DNA of 64,000 nucleotides from Synergistaceae bacterium. Its GTDB lineage: Bacteria; Synergistota; Synergistia; Synergistales; Synergistaceae. This document shows, piece by piece, positions 1-8,653 of this stretch. The stretch is from contig JAUNHV010000004.1 in NCBI GenBank assembly GCA_030523725.1, positions 62,001-126,000 on the forward strand. Reading direction: 5' to 3'. The notes beneath the pieces were generated by a model. The model worked only from the letters and a program-made list of their open reading frames with translations. It had not been told where the DNA came from and ran no database searches. How positions within the stretch are numbered: the stretch's first letter is position 1; the number at the start of each line of letters is the position of its first letter. The position numbers and the translations under genes were made by a program.

Positions 1-38
1 ATTTAAAAGCTTTAGATAAAGCTACTAACGAAACTTAA
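1..38 (+). CDS. C-terminal tail of an upstream gene (5' partial)
   Basis: Reading from base 3, the frame gives eleven codons (LKALDKATNET) and a TAA at 36-38, just before the patatin gene. The composition looks like the hydrophilic tail of a protein, but the piece is too short to identify and could be chance. Confidence 0.3.
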   Translation, partial: LKALDKATNET

Positions 39-74
39 CAACAAGAACACAAAATCTTTCACCGAGGTGAGTGT

Positions 75-2369
75 ATGAAAAAAAAAATAATCTCTCTGTT
101 TTTGTTATCGGTTTTTCTTGTTCAGCCAAGTTTAACTTTTGCTAGTGAAGAAAGGTTAACAACAGAGGAATTCAAAAAAAGCGTGGAGCAGGATGATTCT
201 ACTATACTGCATGGAGATAAGGCTTCAACAGATCCATGTAATTGGGGCTTTCCGCACAACAAAGGTGTTGTTCTTGTTCTCTGTGGTGGAGGCATGAAAG
301 GGCTTGCTCATGTTGGCGTTTTAGAGGTTTTGGAGCGCGAGCATATTCCTATTGCTGCAATAGTTGGGACAAGTATGGGTGCAATTATAGGAGGGCTATA
401 TGCTTGTGGTTATACTAGCTCTGAACTGAAAGATATCCTAGGAAAAACAAACTTTATGAAAGTGATTTCCGGTAGAGGTTCAGAGAAAGAGGAAGCAGAA
501 GTTCCTGGTCGACTGCCTTTACAAAAAAAGCGACCTTTTTCATGGGACTTTGATTTTAATAATACCAAACAAGCAACAAATCTTGGAATGCTAAATGATC
601 GGGACTTTTTTCTTTATCTGCAAAATCTTGTTTCACAGGGAGAAAAAAACAATTTCAATCTTTTAAAATATCCCTTTGCTGCAATAGCAACAAACCTTTT
701 AAATGGGCAAACGACTGCATTTCGAAAGGGAAGTCTTGCTTCGGCAATTCGAGCGTCCATGTCGCTTCCTGTCGTTTATGCTCCTTGGGAAATAGATGGA
801 CAACTTTATATTGATGGTGGACTTAAGGCAAACCTTCCTGTGCTGCAAGCAAAGGAACTCTTCCCAGGACATCCTATTTTGGCAATAAATCTTGCAAATA
901 CTACGAGTTTAAAACCAGAAGATATAAAAAATAATATAGATGTTGCCATGGCATCCATTACTATACTAATGGACATTAAACAACAGGAAAACATTAAAGC
1001 CGCCGATCTTGTAATAACTCCTGATTTACATGGTATACAGACTCTTTCTGATAGACCACCAGATGAAATAGTAGAATATGGTAAGGAAGCAGCAGAGGCA
1101 CATCTAGCTGATATTAAGCAACTTGTATCTACTCTCGCAGAACATGTAACATTAGCGGATGCAGAAAAAATAACACAAAAACAGGAGCGAAAAGTTACAG
1201 AATTACATTTTTATGGTGCCAACGACCGCATTGAACATTATCTAAAGACTCATTACGAGGGAATGATAGGTAAACCTCTTGATATGACAAAAATAACTCG
1301 TGCAATAGCGGATCTCACGTCAAAGTTTGAAATAAAATCTGCAAATGTTGTTGTAAGAGATCTTGATGACGGTTCAGTAGCTTTGGATTTTAAGCTTGTT
1401 TTTCCTGCTCCATATGAATTTTACATAGATGGCTTTGCTTCTAATACTTATGTTCATCGTTGGTTAGCACTGGGGCTTGCTCGTCGTAATTTACTCTATC
1501 CGAATGACAAATTGAATCTTGAAACAAGAATGGGGACAGAATGGGGCATTTTTCTAGATTACGATACGCCTCAGGGCTTCGAAAAAACAAATTGGAGTTT
1601 GTTTCTTGGTGCCCAAGAAGAACATTATGACAACATTCATTCCAAATTCCCCGGATTTGCTCCATTTATTTATGACTATTCAATTAATCGCTATACTGCT
1701 CGCCTAATGTACCAATACAAATTTAACGAGCGGTTGTCCATGGCTCTTGGTTATCAGGCTCAAGCAATCTCTACAGACCAAAAATACATCGAACAGTTTG
1801 AGAACAAATTAGGCATCAAAGATCTTGAACGTGTACATGGTCCAATGTTGTCTCTCACATACAATCATGTAGATGATGTAGCATTACCAACGAGGGGATT
1901 AAAATTCTCCTCTCTTATGTGGTACGGAGTGAAAGAAGATTTCTGGATGTCTCGCAGTGCTTTAAATGTGTATATTCCTGCTTTTAAATGGGGGCAAATT
2001 GTTTTAAATGCGGGATTAAAAACAGGCGATAGCTCGCAACCCGCCTTTGGTGTATTGTTTGGTGCAGATAACGAATTATACAGCCTAGGTCAAACACCAA
2101 TTTCGGCAGATCAGGCATACTGGGTTCACTTTGGTATAGCAAAAAAAATATCGCAATCTTGGTGGGGCGGTTTACAGGCAGAAATTTTTAGCAATTATGG
2201 TGAAACATTAGAGAACTGGCATAGGTTTTTTAGTCAATGGGAAGTTGGTCTTGCTCTTACAGTCCCACTTATGACTCTTAGTGGTAAGTTATACGTTGTC
2301 TATGACCAGAAAGGTGGGTTTACCTTTGGCTATACCTTTGGTATGCCACGTTTCCGCCATGGATTTTAG
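75..2369 (+). CDS. Patatin-like phospholipase with POTRA and outer-membrane barrel (PlpD type)
   Basis: This is a probable outer-membrane serine lipase. A Sec signal peptide covers about residues 1-23. The patatin domain (about 64-330) shows the oxyanion loop GGGMKG (71-76), the nucleophile elbow GTSMG with Ser100, and the second dyad residue Asp247 in DGG. A single POTRA-like segment follows at about 371-440. The rest (about 445-764) is rich in alternating aromatic and polar strands and ends in Phe, as outer-membrane barrels do. This is the architecture of Pseudomonas PlpD-type autotransporting patatins, in which the barrel displays or releases the lipase; the release step is inferred here. 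A GAGGTGA ribosome binding site at 64-70 supports the start. It implies a diderm envelope. Confidence 0.9.
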   Translation: MKKKIISLFLLSVFLVQPSLTFASEERLTTEEFKKSVEQDDSTILHGDKASTDPCNWGFPHNKGVVLVLCGGGMKGLAHVGVLEVLEREHIPIAAIVGTSMGAIIGGLYACGYTSSELKDILGKTNFMKVISGRGSEKEEAEVPGRLPLQKKRPFSWDFDFNNTKQATNLGMLNDRDFFLYLQNLVSQGEKNNFNLLKYPFAAIATNLLNGQTTAFRKGSLASAIRASMSLPVVYAPWEIDGQLYIDGGLKANLPVLQAKELFPGHPILAINLANTTSLKPEDIKNNIDVAMASITILMDIKQQENIKAADLVITPDLHGIQTLSDRPPDEIVEYGKEAAEAHLADIKQLVSTLAEHVTLADAEKITQKQERKVTELHFYGANDRIEHYLKTHYEGMIGKPLDMTKITRAIADLTSKFEIKSANVVVRDLDDGSVALDFKLVFPAPYEFYIDGFASNTYVHRWLALGLARRNLLYPNDKLNLETRMGTEWGIFLDYDTPQGFEKTNWSLFLGAQEEHYDNIHSKFPGFAPFIYDYSINRYTARLMYQYKFNERLSMALGYQAQAISTDQKYIEQFENKLGIKDLERVHGPMLSLTYNHVDDVALPTRGLKFSSLMWYGVKEDFWMSRSALNVYIPAFKWGQIVLNAGLKTGDSSQPAFGVLFGADNELYSLGQTPISADQAYWVHFGIAKKISQSWWGGLQAEIFSNYGETLENWHRFFSQWEVGLALTVPLMTLSGKLYVVYDQKGGFTFGYTFGMPRFRHGF

Positions 2370-2418
2370 TAGTAAATAAGAATTAATGTAAAATAATGTT
2401 CAAAGGAGAGAATGAAAA

Positions 2419-2859
2419 ATGGCAAATCAAATGCAATTAAGCTTGGATGAAATTATTTCTTATGTTTTACAGCGTGTGGAAGCTCTTAGTGCAAACGAAG
2501 AGAACTTAAAGACAAAACAGAACATAGTGAATCGTATTCTTTACAAAAAGGGGCTTATCACAGAAGAGGAAATAAAGGAGTCTATTTTAGATGAATATAA
2601 GATGCTAAAGGCGCTTGGTGCGGTGGAAGAAGATCCAAGTGAGGAGCTTGTGGAGAGCCTAAAACGTGGAATCGTTACATGGCTTGCCTGTGATACAGAG
2701 GCAATAAAGGCTTCCATGGCAGAATATCAGAAGAAATTGGAAGAACTAGCGGCAGAAGCAAAAAAACCAAAAATTGAAGTTGCAAATGCCGGAGTGTTAG
2801 ACAGGCTAGACGCAGCTACGCAGAAAGCACAACAGTCCGGAGGAAAACTGATATTATAA
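2419..2859 (+). CDS. Hypothetical cytoplasmic helical protein
   Basis: I do not recognise this 146-residue protein. It has no signal peptide or membrane segment. It is predominantly charged and helical, with an N-terminal half containing KKGLITEEEIKES, which looks like a small helix-turn-helix-like or dimerisation segment, and a coiled-coil-prone stretch around residues 95-115. It lies 49 bases after the patatin gene with its own AGGAG site (2404-2408), and is probably in the same transcript because no terminator lies between them. A strong terminator follows immediately. The function is unknown. Confidence 0.7.
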   Translation: MANQMQLSLDEIISYVLQRVEALSANEENLKTKQNIVNRILYKKGLITEEEIKESILDEYKMLKALGAVEEDPSEELVESLKRGIVTWLACDTEAIKASMAEYQKKLEELAAEAKKPKIEVANAGVLDRLDAATQKAQQSGGKLIL

Positions 2860-2860
2860 A

Positions 2861-2914
2861 AAATAAGAGAGCTAGAAAAACGAAATCATCTAGCTCTCTT
2901 ATTTTTGTTTTTTT
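2861..2914. terminator. Bidirectional terminator between convergent genes
   Basis: A perfect 16-bp inverted repeat, 2861-2876 with 2889-2904, encloses a 12-base loop and is followed by a T-rich run. It closes the patatin transcript. Its A-rich left flank lets it also serve the convergent nucleotidyltransferase gene. Confidence 0.85.
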
Positions 2915-3614
2915 AATCCATAGGAAATTCTTGTTGTGCTCTTTCGTATTTTTCCATTGTGCCAACATCTAAAACGTAGGCATCTGTTTCATATCCGTAC
3001 ATTTGCCCAGCAAGTTTCGGCAGAACGGAAAAACCGATGTCCTGTGGTCTTGTGTCATCTATTAAATCAAAGAAATGTTGGTCCGTAACATAGATTCCTG
3101 CATTTGCTAAGTTACTTGTGGGGTTTTGCGGTTTTTCAATAAAGTCTGTGATAAGCTTGTTTTTGTCGAGCGTAGCGATTCCACAAGCAGAAGGATTTTC
3201 TGCATGGAAAAGTGCCATTGTAAGGTGTCCCGTGTGGCTTTTATGTAGCTTTACCATTTCTGTAATATCAAGATTAGTTAATATATCAGCGTAGCAGATT
3301 AAAAAATTCTCTTCACCAGCAACAAAATTTTTATTTTCTGCAATAGTTCCAGCACTACCGAGTAGTGTTTCTTCAAAAAATTCTGTTACCTTGATATTGT
3401 CATGACTCTCGTTAAATCGCTTTATAAATTCAGAGACAGTTGGACGTAGGTAGTGCGTGTTAATAAGAACCTCTGTTACTCCGTGCTTGGCTAAAAGGTC
3501 TAACCAGATTGCAAGCATCGGCTTTTGCCTGATTGGTACCATACATTTTGGCACAGTGTTTGTCAAGGGACGCAGGCGTGTTCCAAGTCCCGCTGCTAGT
3601 AAATATGCTTTCAT
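2913..3614 (-). CDS. Sugar-1-phosphate nucleotidyltransferase (NTP_transferase family)
   Basis: It should join a nucleoside triphosphate and a sugar-1-phosphate to make a nucleotide sugar. The N-terminus carries the nucleotide-binding signature LAAGLGTRLRPLT (residues 6-18) followed by PK at 22-23. The FIEKP sequence later in the chain is also typical of this Rossmann-like fold. At 233 residues it is the short single-domain form (like MurNAc-1-P uridylyltransferase or HddC-like enzymes), without the left-handed beta-helix of GlmU. I chose the ATG at 3614, not the one at 3629, because GGAGG sits 8 bases before it and overlaps the upstream ATG. The exact sugar cannot be told; no other polysaccharide gene is nearby. 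Confidence 0.85.
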   Translation of the reverse strand: MKAYLLAAGLGTRLRPLTNTVPKCMVPIRQKPMLAIWLDLLAKHGVTEVLINTHYLRPTVSEFIKRFNESHDNIKVTEFFEETLLGSAGTIAENKNFVAGEENFLICYADILTNLDITEMVKLHKSHTGHLTMALFHAENPSACGIATLDKNKLITDFIEKPQNPTSNLANAGIYVTDQHFFDLIDDTRPQDIGFSVLPKLAGQMYGYETDAYVLDVGTMEKYERAQQEFPMD

Positions 3615-3704
3615 TAACAAGGCCTCCAATTCTCTATATGCATACAGTCATGATAACATATTTTTATGTTTTTTTGTTGTTTTTTATCAATTTTTACCTA
3701 GATT

Positions 3705-3733
3705 TTCACAAAAAAGCAATCTTTTGCTATAAT
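3705..3733 (+). promoter_or_regulatory. Promoter of the M20 amidohydrolase gene
   Basis: TTCACA (3705-3710) is separated by 17 bases from TATAAT (3728-3733). The -10 box overlaps the ATG at 3732, so that ATG cannot be the translation start. Confidence 0.7.
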
Positions 3734-3773
3734 GGTCAGCGAAAGTCTGACTCTTGAAGCGAGGAGTACATCA

Positions 3774-4964
3774 ATGAAAGAAAAAATAAAAGAGCTTGTT
3801 GAAAAATATAAAACAAAAAACTTGGAATATTATTTTCACCTTCACGAAAATCCTGAGAAAAGTTATCATGAGGAAAAAACAGCTGCATTTGTCATAGAAG
3901 TTCTTAAAAAATTACCACTTGACGAAATAAAAACAAACGTTGGTGGTTTTGGCGTGACAGCTCTTTTGAAGGGTGATGCGGGGGAATGTCCCTGTGTTGG
4001 TCTTAGAGCAGATATGGATGCCCTCGAGGTTACAGAAGCGACGGGAGTTCCTTTTGCTTCAAAAAACAACGGTCTAATGCATGCCTGTGGTCATGACGCA
4101 CACACCTCGATTTTACTAACAGCCTGTCATGTGCTTTGTGACCTGAAAAACGAGCTAAAAGGAAGTGTGAAATTTTTATTTCAACCAAGTGAGGAGTTGA
4201 CTCCTCATGGTGGCGCAAAGGGCATGATTGCAGATGGAGCTTTGGAAAATCCTCATGTAGATATGATTTGTGGTCTTCACGTTTGGCCAACGATAGAAAC
4301 AGGCTCAATTGGCATACAACCAGGAGCTGTTTCTGCTGCTTCAGACCACATAATTGCAAAGATAAAAGGTGTTCCCTGCCATGGCTCTATGCCAGAAAAA
4401 GGACGTGATGCTGTTCTTTGCACGGCAGCAACGATTATGAATTTACAGCAAGTAGTCTCTCGCAATATTTCGGCTTCTGAAACTGCTGTTGTAACAATTG
4501 GACACACAGAAGCAGGGAGTCGCTACAATGTCGTTGGTGGTGAAGGTTATATTGATGGCACGGCAAGAAGTTTTACGGATGAAGTTCACGAGGCTTTGCA
4601 AAAACACATTGTCCGAGTAATAGAAGGTACAGCGAAAACCTATGATTGTGAAGCAGAAATAAATTATATGGTTGGTTACCCTCCAACGATAAATGATGAA
4701 AAAATGGCGCAAATTGCCCGAAGTGTTGCAATAAAAATTGGATATAAAGCTGTTACAGAGCACCCAATTCCGCCAACAGGCGAAGACTTTGCATTTTTTG
4801 CAAAGGAGCGTCCCTCAATTTTCGCTCATCTTGGATGCAGACCCAAAAATGTAAAGAGCGAGGATATGCCAGCGCTACATAACGATAAGTTTTTGCCAGA
4901 TCAAGAGAGCTTCCCTATAGGTGTTAATTACACCAGTAACCTAGTAGCAGAAATTTTAAAATAA
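3774..4964 (+). CDS. M20-family amidohydrolase (HipO/YxeP-like)
   Basis: This metal-dependent hydrolase of N-acyl or N-aryl amino acids (or similar amides) acts in the cytoplasm. Conserved elements are the ACGHDAHT segment (C105, H107), the QPSEE catalytic pair (E140-E141), GLHVWP (H169) and a C-terminal LHNDKF. These match the M20D amidohydrolases, which have a catalytic domain interrupted by a dimerisation lid. The start is ATG 3774, preceded by AGGAG, because the upstream in-frame ATG at 3732 lies inside the -10 box. Length is 396 residues, normal for the family. The gene is a single unit with its own promoter and terminator. Substrate is not predictable; an aminoacylase role fits an amino-acid-using organism. 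Confidence 0.88.
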   Translation: MKEKIKELVEKYKTKNLEYYFHLHENPEKSYHEEKTAAFVIEVLKKLPLDEIKTNVGGFGVTALLKGDAGECPCVGLRADMDALEVTEATGVPFASKNNGLMHACGHDAHTSILLTACHVLCDLKNELKGSVKFLFQPSEELTPHGGAKGMIADGALENPHVDMICGLHVWPTIETGSIGIQPGAVSAASDHIIAKIKGVPCHGSMPEKGRDAVLCTAATIMNLQQVVSRNISASETAVVTIGHTEAGSRYNVVGGEGYIDGTARSFTDEVHEALQKHIVRVIEGTAKTYDCEAEINYMVGYPPTINDEKMAQIARSVAIKIGYKAVTEHPIPPTGEDFAFFAKERPSIFAHLGCRPKNVKSEDMPALHNDKFLPDQESFPIGVNYTSNLVAEILK

Positions 4965-4974
4965 ATGAATAGAT

Positions 4975-5019
4975 AAAAAGCCTTAACATCTACCGCAGGG
5001 CATTTGCTAAGGCTTTTTT
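4975..5019. terminator. Terminator after the M20 gene
   Basis: AAAAAGCCTTA (4975-4985) pairs with TAAGGCTTTTT (5008-5018), and the T-run continues. It sits between two convergent genes and may stop transcription from both sides. Confidence 0.8.
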
Positions 5020-5031
5020 ATTAGCTTAACT

Positions 5032-5907
5032 TTAAATATCTTTTCTGTTTTTATCTTTTAATACGGTTTTTACAGCTCTATTCACCGGATATTCAATGTT
5101 TGTCCCATCTGTTTTTATTACGATGTCCCCATCGGCTGTATCAAGTCGTATAGGGTTATATTTCAAAAGTAACTTACGTGTTTTGTTGTGTGGCAATTTA
5201 TAACTACTCTGTTTATCGTAGCTTATAGTAACAATATCAGGTTTTGTTTGTGCATAAAGAGAGTCATAATTTCCATTTTTGCTCCCGTGATGTGGAGCTT
5301 TTAGCACATTGACGTGGGGGAATTTCAACATCTCCTGTTCTTCTTTCTCAGAATCTCCCATCATTAAAAAAGTTACATTTTTGTATGTAACGAGCATAAT
5401 AATACTATTATTATTTGCGTCACTGCGAGTGCCTGTTATAAGGTCTACTGGTGCTAACACTTCAAGTTTTGTATCTCCCAGCGTTGCCATCTCCCCGGCT
5501 TTTACCCTTTTGAAGGAAGCACCACTTTTTGCAACCGCTTTCAAATAGTGCTTTTGGACTAAAGATTTTTCCCTTGCAAATCCGCTATCCCAAACATTTT
5601 TAACACGAAAATTTTTGAATAGTTCGGTCGCCCCACCGATATGATCACTGTGTGGGTGACTTGTAACGAATAGGTCAATTGTTTTTACTCCCATAGATTT
5701 CAAGTAAGAAACAATATGACCTGATGCAAATTTATCTCCAGCATCCACAACCATAACGTGACCGTCTGGCATTTTGAAGACAGTGCAATCTCCATGTCCA
5801 ACACTAAGGGCGTGATACTCAAGCATTTGCTTTGCAAAAGCATTGTTTGTAAATAATACAGAACAAATTACCAGTAGCAATAAAAGCAGATTTCTAATTT
5901 TTTTCAT
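5032..5907 (-). CDS. Exported metallo-beta-lactamase-fold hydrolase, ComEC C-terminal type
   Basis: The protein is the stand-alone metallohydrolase domain related to the C-terminal part of the DNA-uptake protein ComEC/Rec2. Residues 1-25 are a Sec signal peptide. The metal site is SHPHSDHIGG (H84, H86, D88, H89), followed by MMGDSE and APHHGS, the later metal ligands. Residue 30 onward (YHALSVGHGD) is the typical first strand of this subfamily. The start is ATG 5907; the frame extends to a TTG at 5922, but the GGGGT site is better placed for 5907. Proposed roles for such proteins include nuclease or phosphodiesterase activity outside the membrane. No competence genes are adjacent. Confidence 0.85.
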   Translation of the reverse strand: MKKIRNLLLLLLVICSVLFTNNAFAKQMLEYHALSVGHGDCTVFKMPDGHVMVVDAGDKFASGHIVSYLKSMGVKTIDLFVTSHPHSDHIGGATELFKNFRVKNVWDSGFAREKSLVQKHYLKAVAKSGASFKRVKAGEMATLGDTKLEVLAPVDLITGTRSDANNNSIIMLVTYKNVTFLMMGDSEKEEQEMLKFPHVNVLKAPHHGSKNGNYDSLYAQTKPDIVTISYDKQSSYKLPHNKTRKLLLKYNPIRLDTADGDIVIKTDGTNIEYPVNRAVKTVLKDKNRKDI

Positions 5908-5991
5908 GACATTACCCCACAACTTTTATAGTTGGAATTTTAGCATAAAGTATAACAAATCCGCAATTTTTTATAAAAAGGCAGTTGACCC

Positions 5992-6648
5992 ATGGAAAAC
6001 AACAACGAAACTTGGCAAGGTATAGATGGAATTTCTGAAGCAGAAATTACAGAAAAACACTCACGTTTTATTGCCTCTGTTAGAACGATAACATCAAAAG
6101 AAGATGTGTCAAAATTATTGAAGGAAATAATGGCTCTTTATCCACGAGCAACACACTATTGCTATGCTTACCGTTTAGGAGTGCATGCACAGGACGAGTA
6201 TGCAAGTGATGCCGGAGAGCCAGGGGGAACAGCAGGCAGGCCAATACTAGGTGTACTGAAACGCCATGGGCTAACAAACACCCTACTTGTTGTCACAAGA
6301 TATTTTGGAGGAGTAAAGCTTGGCGTTCCTGGGCTTATTGCTGCCTATGGCGAAGCGGCAGAAGCAGGAATTGCCGCCTCTAGCGTTGCAACCTTTACTA
6401 TGGGAAGGCACCTGCTTATAGAGTGTCAGTATGATATGGCAAAGACTGTGCGGACAACGCTCTTAAAAAGTGGCGTAAAAGAAGCCCTTATTAAAACCGA
6501 GTGGGGAGAAACTGTAACATTTCATGTTACTGTTCTTTCTAGTGTTACAAGAAACGTTGAAGAATCTTTTAGAGAATTTGTTGCAAGAAAAACGTTGTTA
6601 TGCTTTGAATGGCTGGAAGAAATGCAGTGTAATCTTCACAAAGTATAA
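5992..6648 (+). CDS. yigZ: YigZ/IMPACT family protein
   Basis: This is a member of the conserved UPF0029/IMPACT family, cytoplasmic proteins related to the eukaryotic translation regulator IMPACT. The hallmark stretch is at residues 70-86 (YASDAGEPGGTAGRPIL), followed by VVTRYFGGVKLG. The C-terminal 70 residues form the DUF1949-like EF-G domain IV-type fold. Length (218) is standard. It is divergent from the preceding secreted hydrolase with about 80 bases between. The biochemical function is not established in bacteria. Confidence 0.93.
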   Translation: MENNNETWQGIDGISEAEITEKHSRFIASVRTITSKEDVSKLLKEIMALYPRATHYCYAYRLGVHAQDEYASDAGEPGGTAGRPILGVLKRHGLTNTLLVVTRYFGGVKLGVPGLIAAYGEAAEAGIAASSVATFTMGRHLLIECQYDMAKTVRTTLLKSGVKEALIKTEWGETVTFHVTVLSSVTRNVEESFREFVARKTLLCFEWLEEMQCNLHKV

Positions 6649-6715
6649 TTTTGCTTGCAAAAGAGACTTTTGTGGTGTATAAATACTTACAATAGGTGAG
6701 GTTGGAGGGGTAACA

Positions 6716-7081
6716 ATGCTAAAAGTTTCATCCTTTTTGTTATTGATTTTTACTTTTTTGATTAATTTTGGTGTGCCTTGCTCTGCCGATGTTAAACCTT
6801 GTATGACGAATCTTTGCTTTGCAAAGGAAGATATTGCAAGCCATAACAAACAAAAAATTCTTTTCACATGTGATGGGGCAGACAAAAAAGTGACAAGCAT
6901 TAGTGTTTCGTGTAAAAACCTAAATGGCTCTGTCGTAAGTTGGAGTGTTCGCATGGTGAATGGTGAAAGTTATGTGGAGATAACTCCTGTTAAGGCGGGG
7001 GGAGACGTTACGCTTGAACTAACGGCAAAAGGCGATGGTGGTGGCGTTTACAGAGACACCATGACAGTAATGTTTAAATAG
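6716..7081 (+). CDS. Small exported protein of unknown function
   Basis: The 121-residue product starts with a signal peptide (about residues 1-24, LLLIFTFLINFGVPCSA). The mature part is beta-rich and contains four cysteines, which could form disulfides outside the cytoplasm. I do not recognise a family. The repeated strand pattern (ISVSCKNLNG, VVSWSVRMVN, DVTLELTAKG) resembles a single immunoglobulin-like or pilus-type sandwich, but this is only a structural impression. A strong GGAGGGG site lies 5 bases before the ATG. It may be read through from yigZ, since only 67 bases separate them. Confidence 0.75.
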   Translation: MLKVSSFLLLIFTFLINFGVPCSADVKPCMTNLCFAKEDIASHNKQKILFTCDGADKKVTSISVSCKNLNGSVVSWSVRMVNGESYVEITPVKAGGDVTLELTAKGDGGGVYRDTMTVMFK

Positions 7082-7093
7082 CTTTTGCTATAA

Positions 7094-7122
7094 GCGCTAA
7101 GCCGTGGCACTCATAGCTAAAT
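7094..7122. repeat. Partial intergenic repeat end
   Basis: A segment ending in GCACTCATAGCTAAA resembles the right end of the element at 24877-25170, which reads GTGCTCATGGCTAAA. It may be a fragment of the same intergenic repeat family. Confidence 0.35.
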
Positions 7123-7195
7123 CATTAGTCAAATTGAATCAGAATAGTATAAAATAATTATTAGATGTTTAATTTCCTTTTTTGGAGGGTATTGC

Positions 7196-8245
7196 ATGCT
7201 TATAGCAGTAGACGCCATGGGTGGTGATCATGCACCAAAGGCACCGTGCCTTGCCGCAATCAACGCATTAAAAAAACGCAAAGATCTTGAGATTGCTTTA
7301 TTTGGAGATGAAAATCTTCTTGCTCCGTTCCTTGCTAAAGCAAAAGCTAGTATAAGAAAACGCATTCATGTGTTTAACACTACGGAAGTGATAACAGCAA
7401 ATGATTCTTCCTCTCTTGCCATAAGAAGAAAAAAAGATTCTAGTCTCGTACGAGCTTTTTACATGGTAAAAAGTGGTGAGGCTCAAGGTCTTGTTTCTGC
7501 TGGTAGCACGGGGGCAATCGCAGCCGGTGCTGTTCTTTTGCTTGGCAGGATAGAAGGAATTGATAGACCAGCAATGGGTATTGTTCTTCCGCTGGGAGCT
7601 AAACAAACACTTCTTATGGATGTGGGAGCTTCTGTTCGTTGTAAACCAGTGCACCTTTTCCAGTTCGCACAGATGGGTTCAATCTACATGAGTGTTTTGA
7701 AAAACATAAAGCAGCCAACGGTTCGCTTCTTAGCAAATGGGGAAGAAGCAACAAAGGGAGACGAAACAATTGGATGTGCGAGGCAAATGATTTTGGATGC
7801 AGGAAACCTTAATTACGCAGGTTTTGCTGAAGGAACAGACATTGTTAGCGGTGCAGCGGATGTTATCATTTGCGACGGTCTCATGGGGAACGCAATTCTC
7901 AAATTTGGAGAAGGAATAGGAGAGTTATTAAAGAAAGAATTAAAAAAGGAATTCACATACCATCTTTTGACAAAAATTGGTACACTTTTCCTTTATCCTA
8001 CATTGCGTAGAATTCTAAGGCAATTTAATTGGGAAAAATTTGGTGGGCTTCCTATTCTTGGTGTTAATGGCGTTGTGGTAAAAGCACACGGAAGATCTAG
8101 CGACAAAGCAATAATGAATGGAATTTTACAAGCAGCATGTTTGATAGAAAAGGATACTATTAGCCAAATAAAATCGGAAATTGAAACGACTAAAAGATTG
8201 CTTGAATTAAATCGGAAAAAAGCAGAAGAACAGCCGCCTTGTTAA
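7196..8245 (+). CDS. plsX: Phosphate acyltransferase PlsX
   Basis: PlsX converts acyl-ACP and phosphate to acyl phosphate, the acyl donor for PlsY in phosphatidic acid synthesis. The N-terminus IAVDAMGGDHAPKAP is diagnostic, as are SAGSTGAIAAGAVLLLGR and the C-terminal GLPILGVNGVVVKAHGRS. Length (349) is normal. GGAGGG precedes the ATG. It usually sits next to fabH, fapR or rpmF; here none of these is adjacent, and the gene forms a single unit ended by a very strong hairpin. Confidence 0.97.
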   Translation: MLIAVDAMGGDHAPKAPCLAAINALKKRKDLEIALFGDENLLAPFLAKAKASIRKRIHVFNTTEVITANDSSSLAIRRKKDSSLVRAFYMVKSGEAQGLVSAGSTGAIAAGAVLLLGRIEGIDRPAMGIVLPLGAKQTLLMDVGASVRCKPVHLFQFAQMGSIYMSVLKNIKQPTVRFLANGEEATKGDETIGCARQMILDAGNLNYAGFAEGTDIVSGAADVIICDGLMGNAILKFGEGIGELLKKELKKEFTYHLLTKIGTLFLYPTLRRILRQFNWEKFGGLPILGVNGVVVKAHGRSSDKAIMNGILQAACLIEKDTISQIKSEIETTKRLLELNRKKAEEQPPC

Positions 8246-8653
8246 CATGAAATTAGGGTTGACGTAGAATTCAAGTATAAAGAGGCGCAAAAATTTCTTG
8301 TAAGAAAAATTCTTTAAAACACGACAGGGCAAACTAGATACAATTCAGCGATCTAGTTTGTCCTGTCGTGTAGTTTTTTACCTATATGGGAGAATACAAA
8401 TGTACGATAGTAGAATTTGTCACGAAAAGTCGTACACATTCCAACATCTTTGTTTTTTGGTTCTTTCAGTGACAAAATTTACAAATTAAGGCATAAGATA
8501 GCAATATAAAGACTTGGCTGTAACGTTGTAATAGTCTGGTGACATCTGCAGAGGGTATAGTTTTTTCTCGTTGTCTTATAAAGTTTATGTAGATATTTTT
8601 GTTTATTGGTGATAGAATGGCTAAAATTTTTGGTGTGAAAGGAGATTGCACAC
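8246..8653. other. Non-coding region between plsX and the aminotransferase gene
   Basis: About 408 bases. The first part contains the plsX terminator. The remainder (about 8380-8640) is AT-rich; I see no RNA gene and no confident promoter in it. An antisense open frame of 85 codons (8466-8723) runs into the next gene and is not credible. Confidence 0.6.
8319..8377 (+). terminator. plsX terminator
   Basis: A 21-bp stem, 8319-8339 with 8351-8371 (one G-U pair), has an 11-base loop and is followed by AGTTTTTT. Confidence 0.9.

Noticed and set aside
3732-3773. Longer N-terminus of the M20 amidohydrolase
   Set aside because: The upstream ATG lies inside the -10 box TATAAT and has no ribosome site.
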